Shown: piece by piece, positions 23,137-34,229 of the stretch | How positions within the stretch are numbered: position 1 is the stretch's first letter | How the letters are laid out: the number at the start of each line of letters is the position of its first letter | DNA from: Pachysolen tannophilus NRRL Y-2460 | Taxonomy: Eukaryota > Ascomycota > Pichiomycetes > Alaninales > Pachysolenaceae | Reading direction: 5' to 3' | NCBI GenBank assembly: GCA_001661245.1 | Contig: KV454016.1 | Location: forward strand, 866,268-930,267 | Length of the DNA: 64,000 nucleotides | Position numbers and translations under genes: made by a program | Notes under the pieces: model-generated | Database searches by the model: none | The model's input: the letters and a program-made list of their open reading frames with translations, nothing else | Told to the model about the DNA's origin: nothing

Positions 23137-24030
23137 TTAGTTGAGGAAATCTCCATTAGTCATTGCGATTTCGTATTCAAAATCTGGTTGAAATTCTCCA
23201 TATAGAGTTTCTGGATCAGCAGACATGTGATATGTATAAGCAGCTTCTTCATCGCCAATGATTACTTTTTCCATGTTACCATTTGCACAAGCGGCTTCTA
23301 CCAATAATTGTGTTTCACATGATCTTTCCATCAAGGTAAAACAATAAGCTGCTTCATCAACGGTTTGACCTACAGTTAAGAGGCCATGATTCATCAAAAT
23401 TGCACCTTTACCCTTTTCCCCTAAAGCTTTTGCAATTGCTTTACCTTCTTCTGCTTCAAATGCAACTCCACCAAAATCAGAGTAAACAGTATGAGCTTTA
23501 TAAAAAGTACATACATCTTGATTAATCATATCTAAAGGTTTACCAAATGTTGACCATGCTTTACCATAAACAGAATGAGCATGACAAGCAGCATTTATAT
23601 CTGGATAAGCCTTGTGCAATTCCGAATGAATGGCAAAACCAGCTGCATTAATTGCTTTTTTAGAACCACCAATAATATTACCATTAGAATCAACTTGAAC
23701 CAAATCTGAAGCTTTAATTAAACCAAAATGTTTAGCTAATGGGTTTATCCAAAATGTATCTGGATCAACTGGATCTCTAACAGATATATGACCTGCAGCA
23801 CCTTCAGTATAACCTTTTCTAGCAAAAATTCTAAATGCACCAGCCATATGTTGTAAAACCCATTTCCTCTTTTCATAAGGATCTGAAAATTTAGGAATCT
23901 TATGAGGATGAGAATCACCTAATGCAAGATTATGACTTCCAGGTTTACCAAGCTTATAACCTCTTGAAGTAGAAGCCTCAACTGATGATGGAACTGAAAC
24001 ATTGGCCGTTTCAACAACTGAAGAACTCAT
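23137..24030 (-). CDS. Class II aldolase/adducin-domain protein
   Basis: A single-exon gene of 297 aa starting at an ATG. After a Ser/Val-rich N-terminus (about 40 residues) the aldolase-class-II fold runs from about 55 to 265: GAFRIFARKGYTEGAAGHISVRD, then INPLAKHFG, the metal-binding HAHSVYGKAW, and the third-His region ILMNHGLLTVGQTVDEAAY. The three metal histidines of the fuculose-1-phosphate aldolase/ribulose-5-phosphate epimerase family appear present. The family splits many kinds of sugar phosphate, so the substrate is open. Many ascomycetes have such a gene; I recall no S. cerevisiae counterpart. It is divergent from SEC22 across 423 bp. Confidence 0.85.
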   Translation of the reverse strand: MSSSVVETANVSVPSSVEASTSRGYKLGKPGSHNLALGDSHPHKIPKFSDPYEKRKWVLQHMAGAFRIFARKGYTEGAAGHISVRDPVDPDTFWINPLAKHFGLIKASDLVQVDSNGNIIGGSKKAINAAGFAIHSELHKAYPDINAACHAHSVYGKAWSTFGKPLDMINQDVCTFYKAHTVYSDFGGVAFEAEEGKAIAKALGEKGKGAILMNHGLLTVGQTVDEAAYCFTLMERSCETQLLVEAACANGNMEKVIIGDEEAAYTYHMSADPETLYGEFQPDFEYEIAMTNGDFLN

Positions 24031-24453
24031 TATAACTTTGAAAAATATCTTTTTGAAAAAAAAATAAAAATAATAAAAAAAAATTAAATATTTATCTATT
24101 AATATTATTATTTTTACAGAATATAATCTGTTTAAATACTTTTCATTTTTAAACCTTCCTTTCTCTATTTCTTTCTCTTCAATCTCCTCTTTATATCTTT
24201 ATACCTCCTACATATCTATACATCAAGATGCTTACCAATAAGTCGCCAAACTCCGAATTAAGTAATGACAGAAAGATGGTTTTTAAAATAAAATTTAAAT
24301 AGTAGTGAAAGGGTATACGAAACCAGTTAAACTTTGCCTTTAATTGATATTTATTTATTTTAAGATCTTTTCTTTCAAATAGCAATTGATTTAAAATTAA
24401 AAGGTTTTTTCAAAAATAGAGTATTGAAGATAATTTAATTTTGTGAAAAAAGA
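24031..24453. promoter_or_regulatory. Divergent promoter, aldolase-like gene / SEC22
   Basis: 423 bp of AT-rich sequence with long A and T tracts and a pyrimidine-rich block (24155-24210). A 64-codon minus-strand frame here looks like chance. I see no convincing binding site. Confidence 0.4.
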
Positions 24454-25233
24454 ATGGTTACATCAACCATTATTTTCCGTACTGATGGTAAGTTTTTTTT
24501 TCAAAATAAAATAAAATAAAGATCATAAAATATAAAGTATATCAATTGAATTACCAAAAATTTTTTTTTGTTTTTATTGTTTACTAACGATTTTCTTGTA
24601 TTAAATTATATCTTAGGTTTGCCATTATCAGGGAGTGTAGATGATGATAACTCACCAGAGTTATTGGAACAGAAAAAAAAGATTAAGGTTATAGTTACCA
24701 AGATATCTTCAAATGCTGAACCTAAAGTTTCAATTGATAGTGGTGCTTATACTATTAATTATTTAATTTTAAATTCTATTATATATTTTTGCATATGTGA
24801 TAAGAATTATCCTAAAAAATTGGCATTTTCATATCTCTCAGAGATTTCTACAGAGTTTAATAATTCTCATGGTGCTGATGCAATGGGTTCAAATGTTAGA
24901 CCATATCAATTTTTATCATTTGATTCATTTATGTCAAAGACAAAAAAAATTTATCAAGATTCAAGAGCACAATCAAATTTAGATAAATTAAATAGTGAAT
25001 TAGAAGATGTTAAAAAAGTTATGAATAAAAATATCGAAGATCTATTATATAGAGGAGATTCTTTGGATAGTATGAGTGATTTAAGTTTTAAATTAAGAGA
25101 CGAAACGAAAAAATATAGAAAAGCTGCTCAAAGAATAAATTTTGAAGCTTTACTTCGACAATATGCTCCTGTGGCATTTGTTTCATTAATGTTTGTCTTC
25201 TTGATCTGGTACATATTCTTGAGAAGAGGATAG
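24454..25233 (+). CDS. SEC22: Sec22 R-SNARE
   Basis: Sec22 is the R-SNARE of ER-Golgi vesicles, used in both anterograde and retrograde traffic. Exon 1 is 24454-24487 (MVTSTIIFRTD), the intron is 129 nt (GTAAGT donor, TTTACTAAC branch site), and exon 2 is 24617-25233. The protein is 216 aa, as in S. cerevisiae (214). The N-terminal longin domain (about 1-125) includes PKKLAFSYLSEISTEF. The SNARE motif (about 130-190) has the zero-layer Arg in YRGDSLDSMSDLS. A single C-terminal membrane anchor (APVAFVSLMFVFLIWYIFL) ends the protein. DCS1 and CMG1 follow on the same strand, the same order as S. cerevisiae YLR268W-YLR270W-YLR271W as I recall. Confidence 0.96.
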
Positions 25234-25427
25234 AAGAAGAAACTTCTATATATATATATATATATATAAGGGTTTTGTTGTATAGTATCTATCTAACCAT
25301 CTTTATTAGGGCGGTACTTTTGCATGTATAATAAATAGATAAATTTTCAACTCTTTTTTTTATTTTTATTTTACTTTTTATTTATTTAATATTAAAAATT
25401 TTATAAATATAGATGATATTTTGAAAA

Positions 25428-26348
25428 ATGCCGGTTGAATTCAAAGAGTTGGTTAGAAGTTTTAACTATAAGAGGATTTTAAAATCTGATCCTCAATTGA
25501 AAATATTGGTAATATTAGGTACTATAAATGATAAAAATGCTATAATTTCTTTGGAAAAAACACATTTTCAATTCACAGAAGATGAATTATCTTTAACTTT
25601 AATAAAAGATTTGATACTTGATATTTCTCAAATTGAAGAAAATGATATTTATTATTGGGGAGTAGATTTGTTAAAACAAGATCTAACACGATTTCCATCA
25701 TCAAAGATAAACCTCATATATCCAGCTACTGATGTACACATCAAGAAATATGACCAACAAGAATTCCATATGATAACCGAGACTCCTCAGATGTATACTG
25801 AGATTGTCGAACCTTATATTAATAAAATGAAAGGTGATAGAATTAAATGGGTTAAAAACATTTTGTTTGATAATAAAGAACTGGAGAAAATCATTTATAG
25901 AGATGATGATTTAGAAAAAGGATTTGTAATTTTGCCAGATATGAAATGGGATGCTAAGACTTTAGATTCATTATATTTGGTTTGCATAGTAATGAGACAG
26001 GATATATCGTCATTACGAGACTTAAATGAATCACATATACCATGGTTGCAATCATTGTTACAAAAACTTCGTTCTGAAATACCAAAACACTACGTGGGTA
26101 TTAAACCTGATAACTTGAGAATATTCATACACTATCAACCATCCTATTATCACTTTCACATCCATATAGTGAATGTTAAGCATCCAGGATTAGGAGACGG
26201 TATATCTGTTGGTAAGGCAATATTATTAGAAGAAATTATTGAAAATTTGAAATATTTAGGTAAAAATGGTTATAAAAATAGAAATATAACTTATGCTATA
26301 GGTGAAAATCATGACTTGTGGGAAATGGGATTGAAAGATGCTAATTGA
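25428..26348 (+). CDS. DCS1: Scavenger mRNA decapping enzyme (DcpS, HIT family)
   Basis: It hydrolyses residual m7GpppN cap after 3'-5' mRNA decay. A single exon of 306 aa, starting at the first ATG. The N-terminal DcpS domain (about 1-135) helps form the domain-swapped dimer. The C-terminal HIT domain (about 150-306) has the histidine triad YHFHIHIVNVKHPG near residue 240 and the conserved IPWLQSLLQ helix. S. cerevisiae has two copies from genome duplication (DCS1 by CMG1, DCS2 by MED4). Here one gene sits between SEC22 and CMG1, with MED4 next, as expected before the duplication. Confidence 0.93.
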   Translation: MPVEFKELVRSFNYKRILKSDPQLKILVILGTINDKNAIISLEKTHFQFTEDELSLTLIKDLILDISQIEENDIYYWGVDLLKQDLTRFPSSKINLIYPATDVHIKKYDQQEFHMITETPQMYTEIVEPYINKMKGDRIKWVKNILFDNKELEKIIYRDDDLEKGFVILPDMKWDAKTLDSLYLVCIVMRQDISSLRDLNESHIPWLQSLLQKLRSEIPKHYVGIKPDNLRIFIHYQPSYYHFHIHIVNVKHPGLGDGISVGKAILLEEIIENLKYLGKNGYKNRNITYAIGENHDLWEMGLKDAN

Positions 26349-26621
26349 TAGTAACTACTATCACTTGCGATACTCATATAATAAATTACTAAATCACTAA
26401 AGCTTGCTTCTATTGTAGTCTATATAGATAACCATATATCACCTTCGAATAAATTAATATAATTAATCTGAGCGCTTGTTGTGCACTATTTCATTGCATT
26501 TTGATATCAATTTGCGATGAGTTTGGGGAATAAACATATATATATATATATTTATTTAGCATAGATTCAATGATTTAGTGTAATAATTGTTTAAATTAAT
26601 AAATATTTTGCCAAGTCTGAT

Positions 26622-27806
26622 ATGGTTTCAAAGAGGCCAGCTTTTGAGTCATCTTCAGAGGAGGAAACAAATGATAGAGATTCAAGTATTAAGTTAGGGA
26701 AAAAGAAGAGATTTTTTGTACCGAAATCTATAACGCAAAATGATGATTATGAAAATGGAGTGAATATTGAGTCTGATAAGCATTTTAGTGATGATGATGA
26801 AGAAGAAGAAGTTGATGAAGAAATTGAAGATTATATGACCATGAGTGTACAAGAATTTGAAGAGAGTAAAAAGACTGGAAATCGGGAAGCAGATAGGAAT
26901 GATTTACATGGTATGAAATATGATGAAATTCAAAAACTTAAAAGAGATGAAGCAATCCGTACATCTTTATTAGAGTCTCAATCTAGTGGTCAAAAATCCA
27001 GAGGGTTATCAATAATGGAGAAAATGGGGTTTAAAGTTGGTGATAGATTGGGGAGAAACAAAAGCGATTGCAAAGCTTTATCGGAACCTATATTGATTAA
27101 TCTTTCAGGAAATGAATCAAGAGCTGGATTGGGGTTTATTGATGTTGATAAATCTAAAGAAAACGATGATGAGGTAGATGATGATCAATTCAGGAAAAGA
27201 ATAGTTCTGGGTAAGGTTGAGAAGCACAGAGAGATTGTCATCAATAAAATGATGAAATTGATATTTGAATTTGAATATGAAGAATATGAACGTTTAATGA
27301 AAAAGAAGACCAAGGGTCACAATAGCGACATTGACATTTTACTGCTAGATCCACTAGATGTCAATGTTTTATGCAGAAGGTACTTAGTTACCTTGCAGCA
27401 TAAGCTTATAGATGGACTCCAATATGAAGCCGGTGATGAGGAGGATGATGAATTAGAAGAAGTTGCCAATCCCGATGAAGTACCCTTAGATATAGAAAAC
27501 GACGAAGACGACAACGACGAAGACAACAACAACAACAACAAACAAGAAATAACAAATGAATTACCCAACCTAAAGATTAAACCAGTGCCCAAGAAAAAAA
27601 AAATTGGTGCTGCTATCAACTACAAGTTTGAAGACGATACCAAGTTTATGGAATTTGCTAAAACTTCAAGCCAGGAAAAATTATCAAGATTAAACACCTA
27701 CCTTAGATCTAATTTTTACTACTGCTATTATTGTGGAGTTCTGTATAACAATATAAAAGATTTATTGGATAGCTGTCCAGGAGAAAAAGAAGAAGATCAT
27801 TGTTGA
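26622..27806 (+). CDS. CMG1: G-patch protein with DUF4187 (Cmg1/GPATCH11 type)
   Basis: A 394-aa nuclear-type protein. Acidic and disordered N-terminus (about 1-75), then the G-patch at about 125-170 (SIMEKMGFKVGDRLGRNKS ... ESRAGLGF). G-patches usually recruit a DEAH helicase in RNA processing. A long Asp/Glu/Asn-rich insert occupies about 265-310. The C-terminus is the DUF4187 domain, with SRLNTYLRSNFYYCYYCG and a C-x2-C...C pattern that may bind zinc. In S. cerevisiae the DCS1 neighbour YLR271W (CMG1) has the same architecture. The function is still poorly known. Confidence 0.88.
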   Translation: MVSKRPAFESSSEEETNDRDSSIKLGKKKRFFVPKSITQNDDYENGVNIESDKHFSDDDEEEEVDEEIEDYMTMSVQEFEESKKTGNREADRNDLHGMKYDEIQKLKRDEAIRTSLLESQSSGQKSRGLSIMEKMGFKVGDRLGRNKSDCKALSEPILINLSGNESRAGLGFIDVDKSKENDDEVDDDQFRKRIVLGKVEKHREIVINKMMKLIFEFEYEEYERLMKKKTKGHNSDIDILLLDPLDVNVLCRRYLVTLQHKLIDGLQYEAGDEEDDELEEVANPDEVPLDIENDEDDNDEDNNNNNKQEITNELPNLKIKPVPKKKKIGAAINYKFEDDTKFMEFAKTSSQEKLSRLNTYLRSNFYYCYYCGVLYNNIKDLLDSCPGEKEEDHC

Positions 27807-27962
27807 ATTCATTAATTAAGATATCTATGAACGTATTTGTTATATATATGTATATATTTTAGGATAGTTTTTAGTATAGAATACATGAAAAATAAAAAGT
27901 TAAAAATATTAAAATATTGAAATATTGAAATACAAAAATATAATATATAAATTATAGAGAAA

Positions 27963-28877
27963 ATGTCTACTCAGCCTGGCTTCTCAAGAGTTTCATCTAC
28001 TGTTAGGATGAATAATATGACATCACCATCAATTGCGATGTCTCCGGAGACACCAACAATCAATACAGCTGCAAATATATCTGCGTCTTCGTCGGTGGTG
28101 AATTTACAAATGTCTTCATATATTGATTCAAGTAACAAGAAATATGAAGATTTGGAACTTTTTAAAGAGTTGAATAGTTTTGAAAAGAATTTATCACTGA
28201 TAGCTGAAAGTATAACAAATTATAAAGAACCCAATATAAGAGATTTTAAAAATTTAAATAAAAATTTAGATACTATAAATCATCAATTGAATGATGTTGA
28301 GATATATTTAAAATTACTGAAACATAAGAATTTGAAATTAAATCGATCAAATAGGTTATTAAAAGAAAATTTTTTAAAAATATTACTTGAGTTGAATGAA
28401 TATCGTAAAACTTTGAGTCAACTTCCTAATTTGAATGTATCGGAAGAGAATTTAGAAAATGAAGAACAAGATAATGAAAATGGAGTGAAAACAGAAGATT
28501 TATTACAATATGCGTTGAAGTTGTCAAAATTTAGTAAGATCCCACCAAGTTTCGATCTAAATTCTATAAATCCAAGGAATTTCATATGGCCAGGTGAGGA
28601 TTCTTTAAGAAGAGGAGTGTTGGCGATGGCATCATTAAAACAAGACGAATTGATTAAAGTAGGAGATGAAGATAAATTAGTAGAAGAAAAACCAATGGAA
28701 GGTATAGTGGAAGGTCAAGATCACGAATCTGAAGCATCTGATGAAGAATTCTTGAATCAAAGAAGATCATCGTTCAATTATGAAAATAGAGGTGACATAG
28801 AGGCTCCAAAGAATGAAATTCATGAAAATGCTGTTACTGATCTTGATTTGTTTGATTCGGATGACGATGATACTTGA
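27963..28877 (+). CDS. MED4: Mediator middle-module subunit Med4
   Basis: Med4 is a core middle-module subunit of Mediator, bound to Med9 and linked to the hook. A 304-aa single-exon gene. The N-terminal ~50 residues are Ser/Thr-rich. The Med4 domain follows: coiled coils ([39 protein letters not shown]), then the diagnostic [20 protein letters not shown] and [20 protein letters not shown] (about 180-225). The C-terminal tail is acidic and ends [11 protein letters not shown], very like yeast Med4. CTG at 28197-28199 (residue 79) falls in NLS-x-IAES, where S. cerevisiae has Lys. ALE1 is the next gene and convergent, as MED4-ALE1 is in S. cerevisiae (YOR174W-YOR175C). Confidence 0.95.
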   Translation: MSTQPGFSRVSSTVRMNNMTSPSIAMSPETPTINTAANISASSSVVNLQMSSYIDSSNKKYEDLELFKELNSFEKNLSLIAESITNYKEPNIRDFKNLNKNLDTINHQLNDVEIYLKLLKHKNLKLNRSNRLLKENFLKILLELNEYRKTLSQLPNLNVSEENLENEEQDNENGVKTEDLLQYALKLSKFSKIPPSFDLNSINPRNFIWPGEDSLRRGVLAMASLKQDELIKVGDEDKLVEEKPMEGIVEGQDHESEASDEEFLNQRRSSFNYENRGDIEAPKNEIHENAVTDLDLFDSDDDDT

Positions 28878-29148
28878 ACAATTTAGTAAATAAAAATAAA
28901 AAGAAAATTAGTAAAAGACTTTCTTTCTTAAATAATAGGCATCCCTTTAATATATTCTATAGCTAAACCAGTTTATAATTTGATATGTACGTAAAACTAT
29001 TGACAATTTAAAATATAAAATAAAAATAAAAATAAAAAATAAAAAATGAAAAAGAAGGTGAATAGCAAATAACGAAAGCCAAATATCCCTATGTGTTATT
29101 GTTATTGTTATTATTATTATTATTATTATTATTCTCGTTGTGATTTAC

Positions 29149-30978
29149 TCATATATTCAAATCTTTACGCATTTCTTCAAATGCTTTTTTAATTTTAATT
29201 TTTTCCTTTTCATCAATTATAGCCTCACCACTCGATATACTCTCTTTAAGAGCTTTAATTTTTTCAAAATCTTCATTGAAATTCTTCTTTAGGTCCCGCA
29301 AATCTCCATCTGGTAACCCGTATGATGGTGTGTTATAATTCAAAGTAGAGCGCAATTCTTCTTGATTGTCAAATTCAGGTATGATCTCATATTCTTCTAT
29401 TTCGTTCTTTTGTTCACTTGGCTCCAGAACAATAGGCTCTTCTTTCACCATTTCTTGTGGTTTCTTCGTTTCTATTGTGGTGTCTTGCATGTGATATTGT
29501 TTCAAAGTTTTAATAATTGGTTTGGCAAATGGACCTGAAAACACAAATATTGTAATTAAGATACTAAAATGAATGAAAAAATAAACTTGTCTCCAAACAA
29601 AGAGTGATTTTGAAAAATCTAATATAACAAACGGTTGAACTAAATATGCAAACGCCAACTGAGTTGTTATATATGAGATAATATCGTAAAAAATTTTATA
29701 ATGAGAAACATTTGAACCATTTTTACTTATGAAAAGAGGTCTTAAATTTTTTCTAAAAAGTTTACCACATGTCTGATAAAATGCACCAGTGATAAATGAC
29801 AAGTAATAACCTGGTTTTGTACCATGCCACATGGCAGAGGTAGCAAAAGTTGCAAAAGTTGATAAAAACCCTGGTTGTGGTTTAAATGTAATTGGATCTC
29901 TTTTTACCACTGTTCTAAGGTAGACATAATTTTTCAACCATTTATTAGTATTCATATTCCAAGCTTCAAAACCTGTATGTACATTTTGACTTGTTTCAAA
30001 CAGGTAAGGATCAATATTTTGAACTCTATTCCAATAAAATTTATCCTTTTGCTTATCATATCCATTATAACCGATTCCAGATAATATACAACTTCCTTCT
30101 GCAATTAGCCAAACCGCATAATATCTTAACCTATAGAAAAAAGCAGATATATATAAATACCAAATTTTATATAATAAAGTTTTTTTCTGAAATTCAGTGG
30201 TGAAAAAATATTCAGGAGAAATTTTAGAGCTAAGAATAACCATTAACAGTGCCCATCCAATACCTTGAAATACTTTATATAATGCAATTCTACCACTTTT
30301 TGGAATTTTTCTTTTTCTTCTTCTACCAGGTTTTTTATTTTCAGGAACATCTTCAAATAAATCTGTTAATATGAATTTTTCATAATCTGCATAATCAAAA
30401 GCTGGTCCAGTTAATAATGAAGGATAATAAAAACAATAACTAAGAAAACTAATAAGTTTAGGATGTTTTAAAATAACTCTTGATTTTTGGTATGTATTTA
30501 AAGTTTGATCAAATCTTTGTTTATCCTTTTCATACAATAACCCATCATAATAAGACCAACCAAAAGAAGATAATTTCATCACCAATACCATTTGAGATCC
30601 AGTGATATCAATCTTTGTAGGATCATAAACATTGAAAAATTGTGCCTCAATATGATTTAATAACAAATGTGACATCAAGAAAATAAAATTTATCCATGGC
30701 ATATATTTTGATTTATAATATTTTGTAATCAAATAAGTAAACATTGAAGATATAAACAATGTCATGAATCCAGAATATAATTCCAATATCTCAAAAATGT
30801 AAAAAGCAGAAACACCTATTATATAATAATTTTTAAAATTATAATAATGATCAGGCATTCTCTTGAAAATAGCATTCAATGGGAATGATAAAAACAAACA
30901 CACCAAGATTTTAATAGAAGCATTATCAAGACTCGACAAAGCCGATAACCTTATAATCTGCTCCTGAATCAATTGCAT
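29149..30978 (-). CDS. ALE1: Lysophospholipid acyltransferase (MBOAT)
   Basis: Ale1 re-acylates lysophospholipids in the ER and at mitochondria-associated membranes (Lands cycle). The first ATG is at 30978 (the frame opens at a TTG two codons earlier); 609 aa. It has about ten membrane helices. The MBOAT active site shows NTNKWLKNYVYLR (near 340) and the catalytic His in FATSAMWHGTKPGYYLSF (near 380). FFYRLRYYAVWLIAEGS is a typical family segment. The C-terminal ~110 residues are charged and cytosolic, with KIKIKKAFEEMRKDLNI at the end. Divergent from COQ10 by 201 bp; convergent with MED4. Confidence 0.94.
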   Translation of the reverse strand: MQLIQEQIIRLSALSSLDNASIKILVCLFLSFPLNAIFKRMPDHYYNFKNYYIIGVSAFYIFEILELYSGFMTLFISSMFTYLITKYYKSKYMPWINFIFLMSHLLLNHIEAQFFNVYDPTKIDITGSQMVLVMKLSSFGWSYYDGLLYEKDKQRFDQTLNTYQKSRVILKHPKLISFLSYCFYYPSLLTGPAFDYADYEKFILTDLFEDVPENKKPGRRRKRKIPKSGRIALYKVFQGIGWALLMVILSSKISPEYFFTTEFQKKTLLYKIWYLYISAFFYRLRYYAVWLIAEGSCILSGIGYNGYDKQKDKFYWNRVQNIDPYLFETSQNVHTGFEAWNMNTNKWLKNYVYLRTVVKRDPITFKPQPGFLSTFATFATSAMWHGTKPGYYLSFITGAFYQTCGKLFRKNLRPLFISKNGSNVSHYKIFYDIISYITTQLAFAYLVQPFVILDFSKSLFVWRQVYFFIHFSILITIFVFSGPFAKPIIKTLKQYHMQDTTIETKKPQEMVKEEPIVLEPSEQKNEIEEYEIIPEFDNQEELRSTLNYNTPSYGLPDGDLRDLKKNFNEDFEKIKALKESISSGEAIIDEKEKIKIKKAFEEMRKDLNI

Positions 30979-31179
30979 TGTCAAAGGATCTGGATCAAGA
31001 TTTAATTATTAGTTATATCATTTTAATATTATTTCACGTTTTTCATATTTTTTTTTTTTTGTTTTCATCATATTTTTACGTTTAATTTTTTTCTTTCTTT
31101 TCTTTTCGTTCTTTTTTGTTAACGATCAACATATAATAAGAATAAATTAGAAACTACACATATATATAAAGAGATCACG

Positions 31180-31832
31180 ATGATCAAATCATCTATAAGT
31201 CGCTCGTTACAATGTTGTTCCAGAAGATCTTTTATTAGTATACCTAACCTATCTCTGGATAGTTGTGGTCACCAAAAATATGTTATCAATAAGAGATTGA
31301 ATCACCCTGTGAAACTTATGTACGAAATTATATCACAAGTGGATAAATATGAAGATTTTATACCATATTGTACAAATAGTTTTATAGAAGAGAAAGACCC
31401 AGTCACGGGACAGCCAAGCAGGGCAGGCTTGAGAGTGGGATTCAAACAATTTGATGAAAGGTTTGTATGTGATTTAAAATGTGTTGTAGAGAAACAAGTC
31501 ATTGTAAGTACAATAAATTATAAATGTATTTTCACAAAGAAAAAAGCAAAAAAAAAAAAAAAAAAAAAGAAAACAATTCCACTAACAAACAATAGGCTCA
31601 ATCGGTAACTCACTCATTATTCAACCATTTATATTCAGAATGGAACATTAACCCTTTAAAATCAGATAAACAATGTGAAATACAACTCATATTGAAATAC
31701 GATTTTAAAAATAACTTGTACAACAAAATCTCATCGCTTTTTGCCTCCAAAATCAGCCAAATAATGTTGAAAGCATTTGAACAACGTGCCATCGACATCA
31801 GAAAGAACAATTCCCTCTCACAAAAGCTCTAG
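31180..31832 (+). CDS. COQ10: Coenzyme Q-binding protein Coq10 (START fold)
   Basis: Coq10 binds ubiquinone in mitochondria and is needed for efficient CoQ synthesis and electron transport. Exon 1 is 31180-31503, the intron is 92 nt (GTAAGT donor, CACTAAC branch site, AATAG acceptor) and exon 2 is 31596-31832; 186 aa. The N-terminus is a mitochondrial presequence (MIKSSISRSLQCCSRRS). The START/polyketide-cyclase domain follows: HPVKLMYEIISQVDKYEDFIPYC, GLRVGFKQFDERFVCDL, and after the intron SLFNHLYSEWNI and the C-terminal helix KISQIMLKAFEQRA. The intron holds a long A run that would disrupt the frame if unspliced. Confidence 0.93.
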
Positions 31833-32140
31833 CTCTAGTTCTTGCTCTAGTTCTTTACGAACAAATCGAATTTTTACTAACAAATTTCTGTGGTCGTGCG
31901 CGGAAACACCAATTTGGATGGCAATGTTTGATTTAAAAATATTATTGAAAGTTATAGAAAAAGTTTGTAGTTTATATATAATATTGTTTAAAAAAGTGTA
32001 TTATAGTAATAAATTAAAAAAAGTAATTAATAGATATCAATTCATTGGATAGGGATAGATAGTTTTTTGTTTCGTATTGTATGGAGTGATCTTGAAGTGT
32101 TTGAAAGTTATTGAGGAAAAAACAAGAAGGAAAAAAAAGA
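31833..32140. other. COQ10-MVP1 intergenic region
   Basis: 308 bp between two plus-strand genes. It starts with repeats of GCTCTAGTTCTT just after the COQ10 stop, then AT-rich leader sequence for MVP1. A frame running through it (to 32052) overlaps COQ10 and looks like chance. Confidence 0.4.
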
Positions 32141-34131
32141 ATGGACAATCATTTATTTGGACTGGATTCTGCTTTAGTAGATGATCCATGGAAGTTACCT
32201 TTTCTGAAAGGAAATAATGATCATAATAATAATAATAATAATAATAGTAGCGGAGATAATTTTGGTCTTCATCATGATCCATGGCCGCTTGATGATAGCG
32301 ATAATGAGAATGAAGTCAATAATAATGAATATGATGATGGTTATGGACATGGACATGGAATGTCCCATGGAATGTCCCATGGACGTGTACTTGATGATCC
32401 ATTGACTCATGATATACTTTCTGGATCTCAGATAATTGAAAATAATATTCTGAATAATAATGAAACTACAACGATAAATACTTCAAGAGATGAAAGTTAT
32501 AATGACGATTTATTGAATAATATTTGGGATTTAGAATTAACCAATTCATTTAATCCTTTAGGATATCATAATTCTTCTGATAAATCATATGTAAGAGTTA
32601 AAGAAATTCCAGAAAAAGAAGGTTTATTATTTAAACATATCAATTATTTAATAACACATAATATTAAATTTGTTGGAAATAATCAACAAAGAAGTGCTAG
32701 TGATAGTGATATTAAAATTGTAAGAAGATATAGTGATTTTGCTTGGTTATTAGAAGTATTATTGAAAAAATATCCATTTAGGTGTATTCCAGAATTACCA
32801 CCAAAGAAATTTAACGGTATGTAAAAATAACTTAAAATAACTTTTTTTTTTTGTTGTTGTTGTTGTTTACCAAAATTGACATATACTAACTGAAATCTTT
32901 TTTCACCTTTAATTAAGTAGGTAATACTGCATCTCCCGATTCTATTTTTTTACAGAAAAGAAGGAGAAGTTTACAAAGATTCTTAAACCAATTGATAAAA
33001 CATCCAATATTGAATAAAGAGAATCTAGTAATTATGTTTTTAACAGTACCGACAGATTTTACAAATTGGAAAAAATTTGCAAATATAGATTTAAATGATG
33101 AGTTTAATGGTATTAAAATAGTATTACCTTCAAAATATAAAATTGAATTTAATGGGAATTTTAATAATAATCATAATGGTAATGAAATTAATGATCATAG
33201 ACGTAAAGAAGATGATGATTCTGAAGAAGAAATTGAAGGAGGAGATGGATTGCAGAATAATAATAATATAACAATCAATGAAGATACTGATGATAGAGAT
33301 AAACCAAGTTTGCAACAAGTATTGAAAAATATTCAAAATATATGGAATGAAAATGATAATAATGATTTGAATTTTATATCAAATTGTCATAATTTAAATT
33401 CAAATTTTATTATGTTAATTGATTCATGGTCAAAATTAACAATTTTAATGGAAAGATTCAAAAAAAGAGAACAAGCAATTGCATTGGATGAACAAAGATT
33501 TAAAACAATTTTAAATCATTTTTTAAATAATGATAATAAAGTTTTCCAAATGAATAATTTAATTAATATTACACAAAATTCATCTTTCTATAATTTTGAA
33601 AATGAAGAAGTACAAAATTTAGGAATTATAAATAATTTAAGTTCTAAAGTTTCTAATTTTTTTTCCAAAAAAAATGAATATAAATCAGAAGAAATGTCTT
33701 ATATGGATTCAAATATTTTGGAAAATTTTTATAAATTTCAAGATTATCTTATCTCATTTCAACATCTTATTGAAAGATTAATAATATACAAAGCAAATAT
33801 TGAAAAACAAAATAGTTTAATAATTTCTAAATTTTTAAAATCTATGGAGAAATTTAAAAATTGGCGTTTAAAACCAGACTTAAAAGGAAGCGATTTTGAT
33901 AAATTGAAAAATTTCATACTTCAACAAATAAATGACTTGAATAAAAATTTATCCAAAATATTATTGATTAAAAATTGTGTTAAATTTGAATTTAAAATTT
34001 TCATGAAAGTAAAGTATATTTTAAGTGAAATTTTCCAGGATTGGTTCAGTAGCAAATCCAAATATGGAGATTTATACAGTGATTTGTTAAATAAATGCTT
34101 TAATGAAATTCAAGATTTGCCTTTGAAATAA
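32141..34131 (+). CDS. MVP1: Mvp1 sorting nexin (PX-BAR)
   Basis: Mvp1 is an endosomal sorting nexin that makes retromer-independent recycling tubules and aids vacuolar sorting. Exon 1 is 32141-32816, the intron is 104 nt (GTATGT, ATACTAAC, TAG acceptor), and exon 2 is 32921-34131; 628 aa against 511 in S. cerevisiae. The PX domain (about 150-290) is split by the intron: EIPEKEGLLFKHINYLI, RRYSDFAWLLEVLLKKYPF, IPELPPKKFNG, then LQKRRRSLQRFLNQLIKHP. The C-terminal BAR-like helical region follows (about 365-628). Extra length comes from low-complexity parts: an N-terminal Asn run, a Gly/His/Met/Ser repeat at about residues 68-82, and an acidic Asn-rich insert near 310-345. Confidence 0.95.
32341..32385 (+). 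repeat. Gly/His/Met/Ser repeat in the N-terminus of MVP1
   Basis: GGACAT and CATGGAATGTCC units repeat in tandem, encoding GHGHGMSHGMSHG. Confidence 0.85.
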
Positions 34132-34149
34132 AGCAAAAAGTCAATCTTT

Positions 34150-34150
34150 N
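34150..34150. other. Undetermined base in a poly-T run
   Basis: A single n stands before a T tract between the MVP1 and RCL1 stops. It lies outside coding sequence and marks an unresolved homopolymer. Confidence 0.95.
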
Positions 34151-34229
34151 TTTTTTTTTTTCTTTCTTTCTTTTTTATATTTTTATGTTTATTGTTACTA
34201 TTAATACTTTATAACTTTGAATTAGAAGA

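Noticed and set aside
29101-29136. TTA repeat between MED4 and ALE1
   Set aside because: Plain microsatellite in a convergent gap; no sign of a mobile element.
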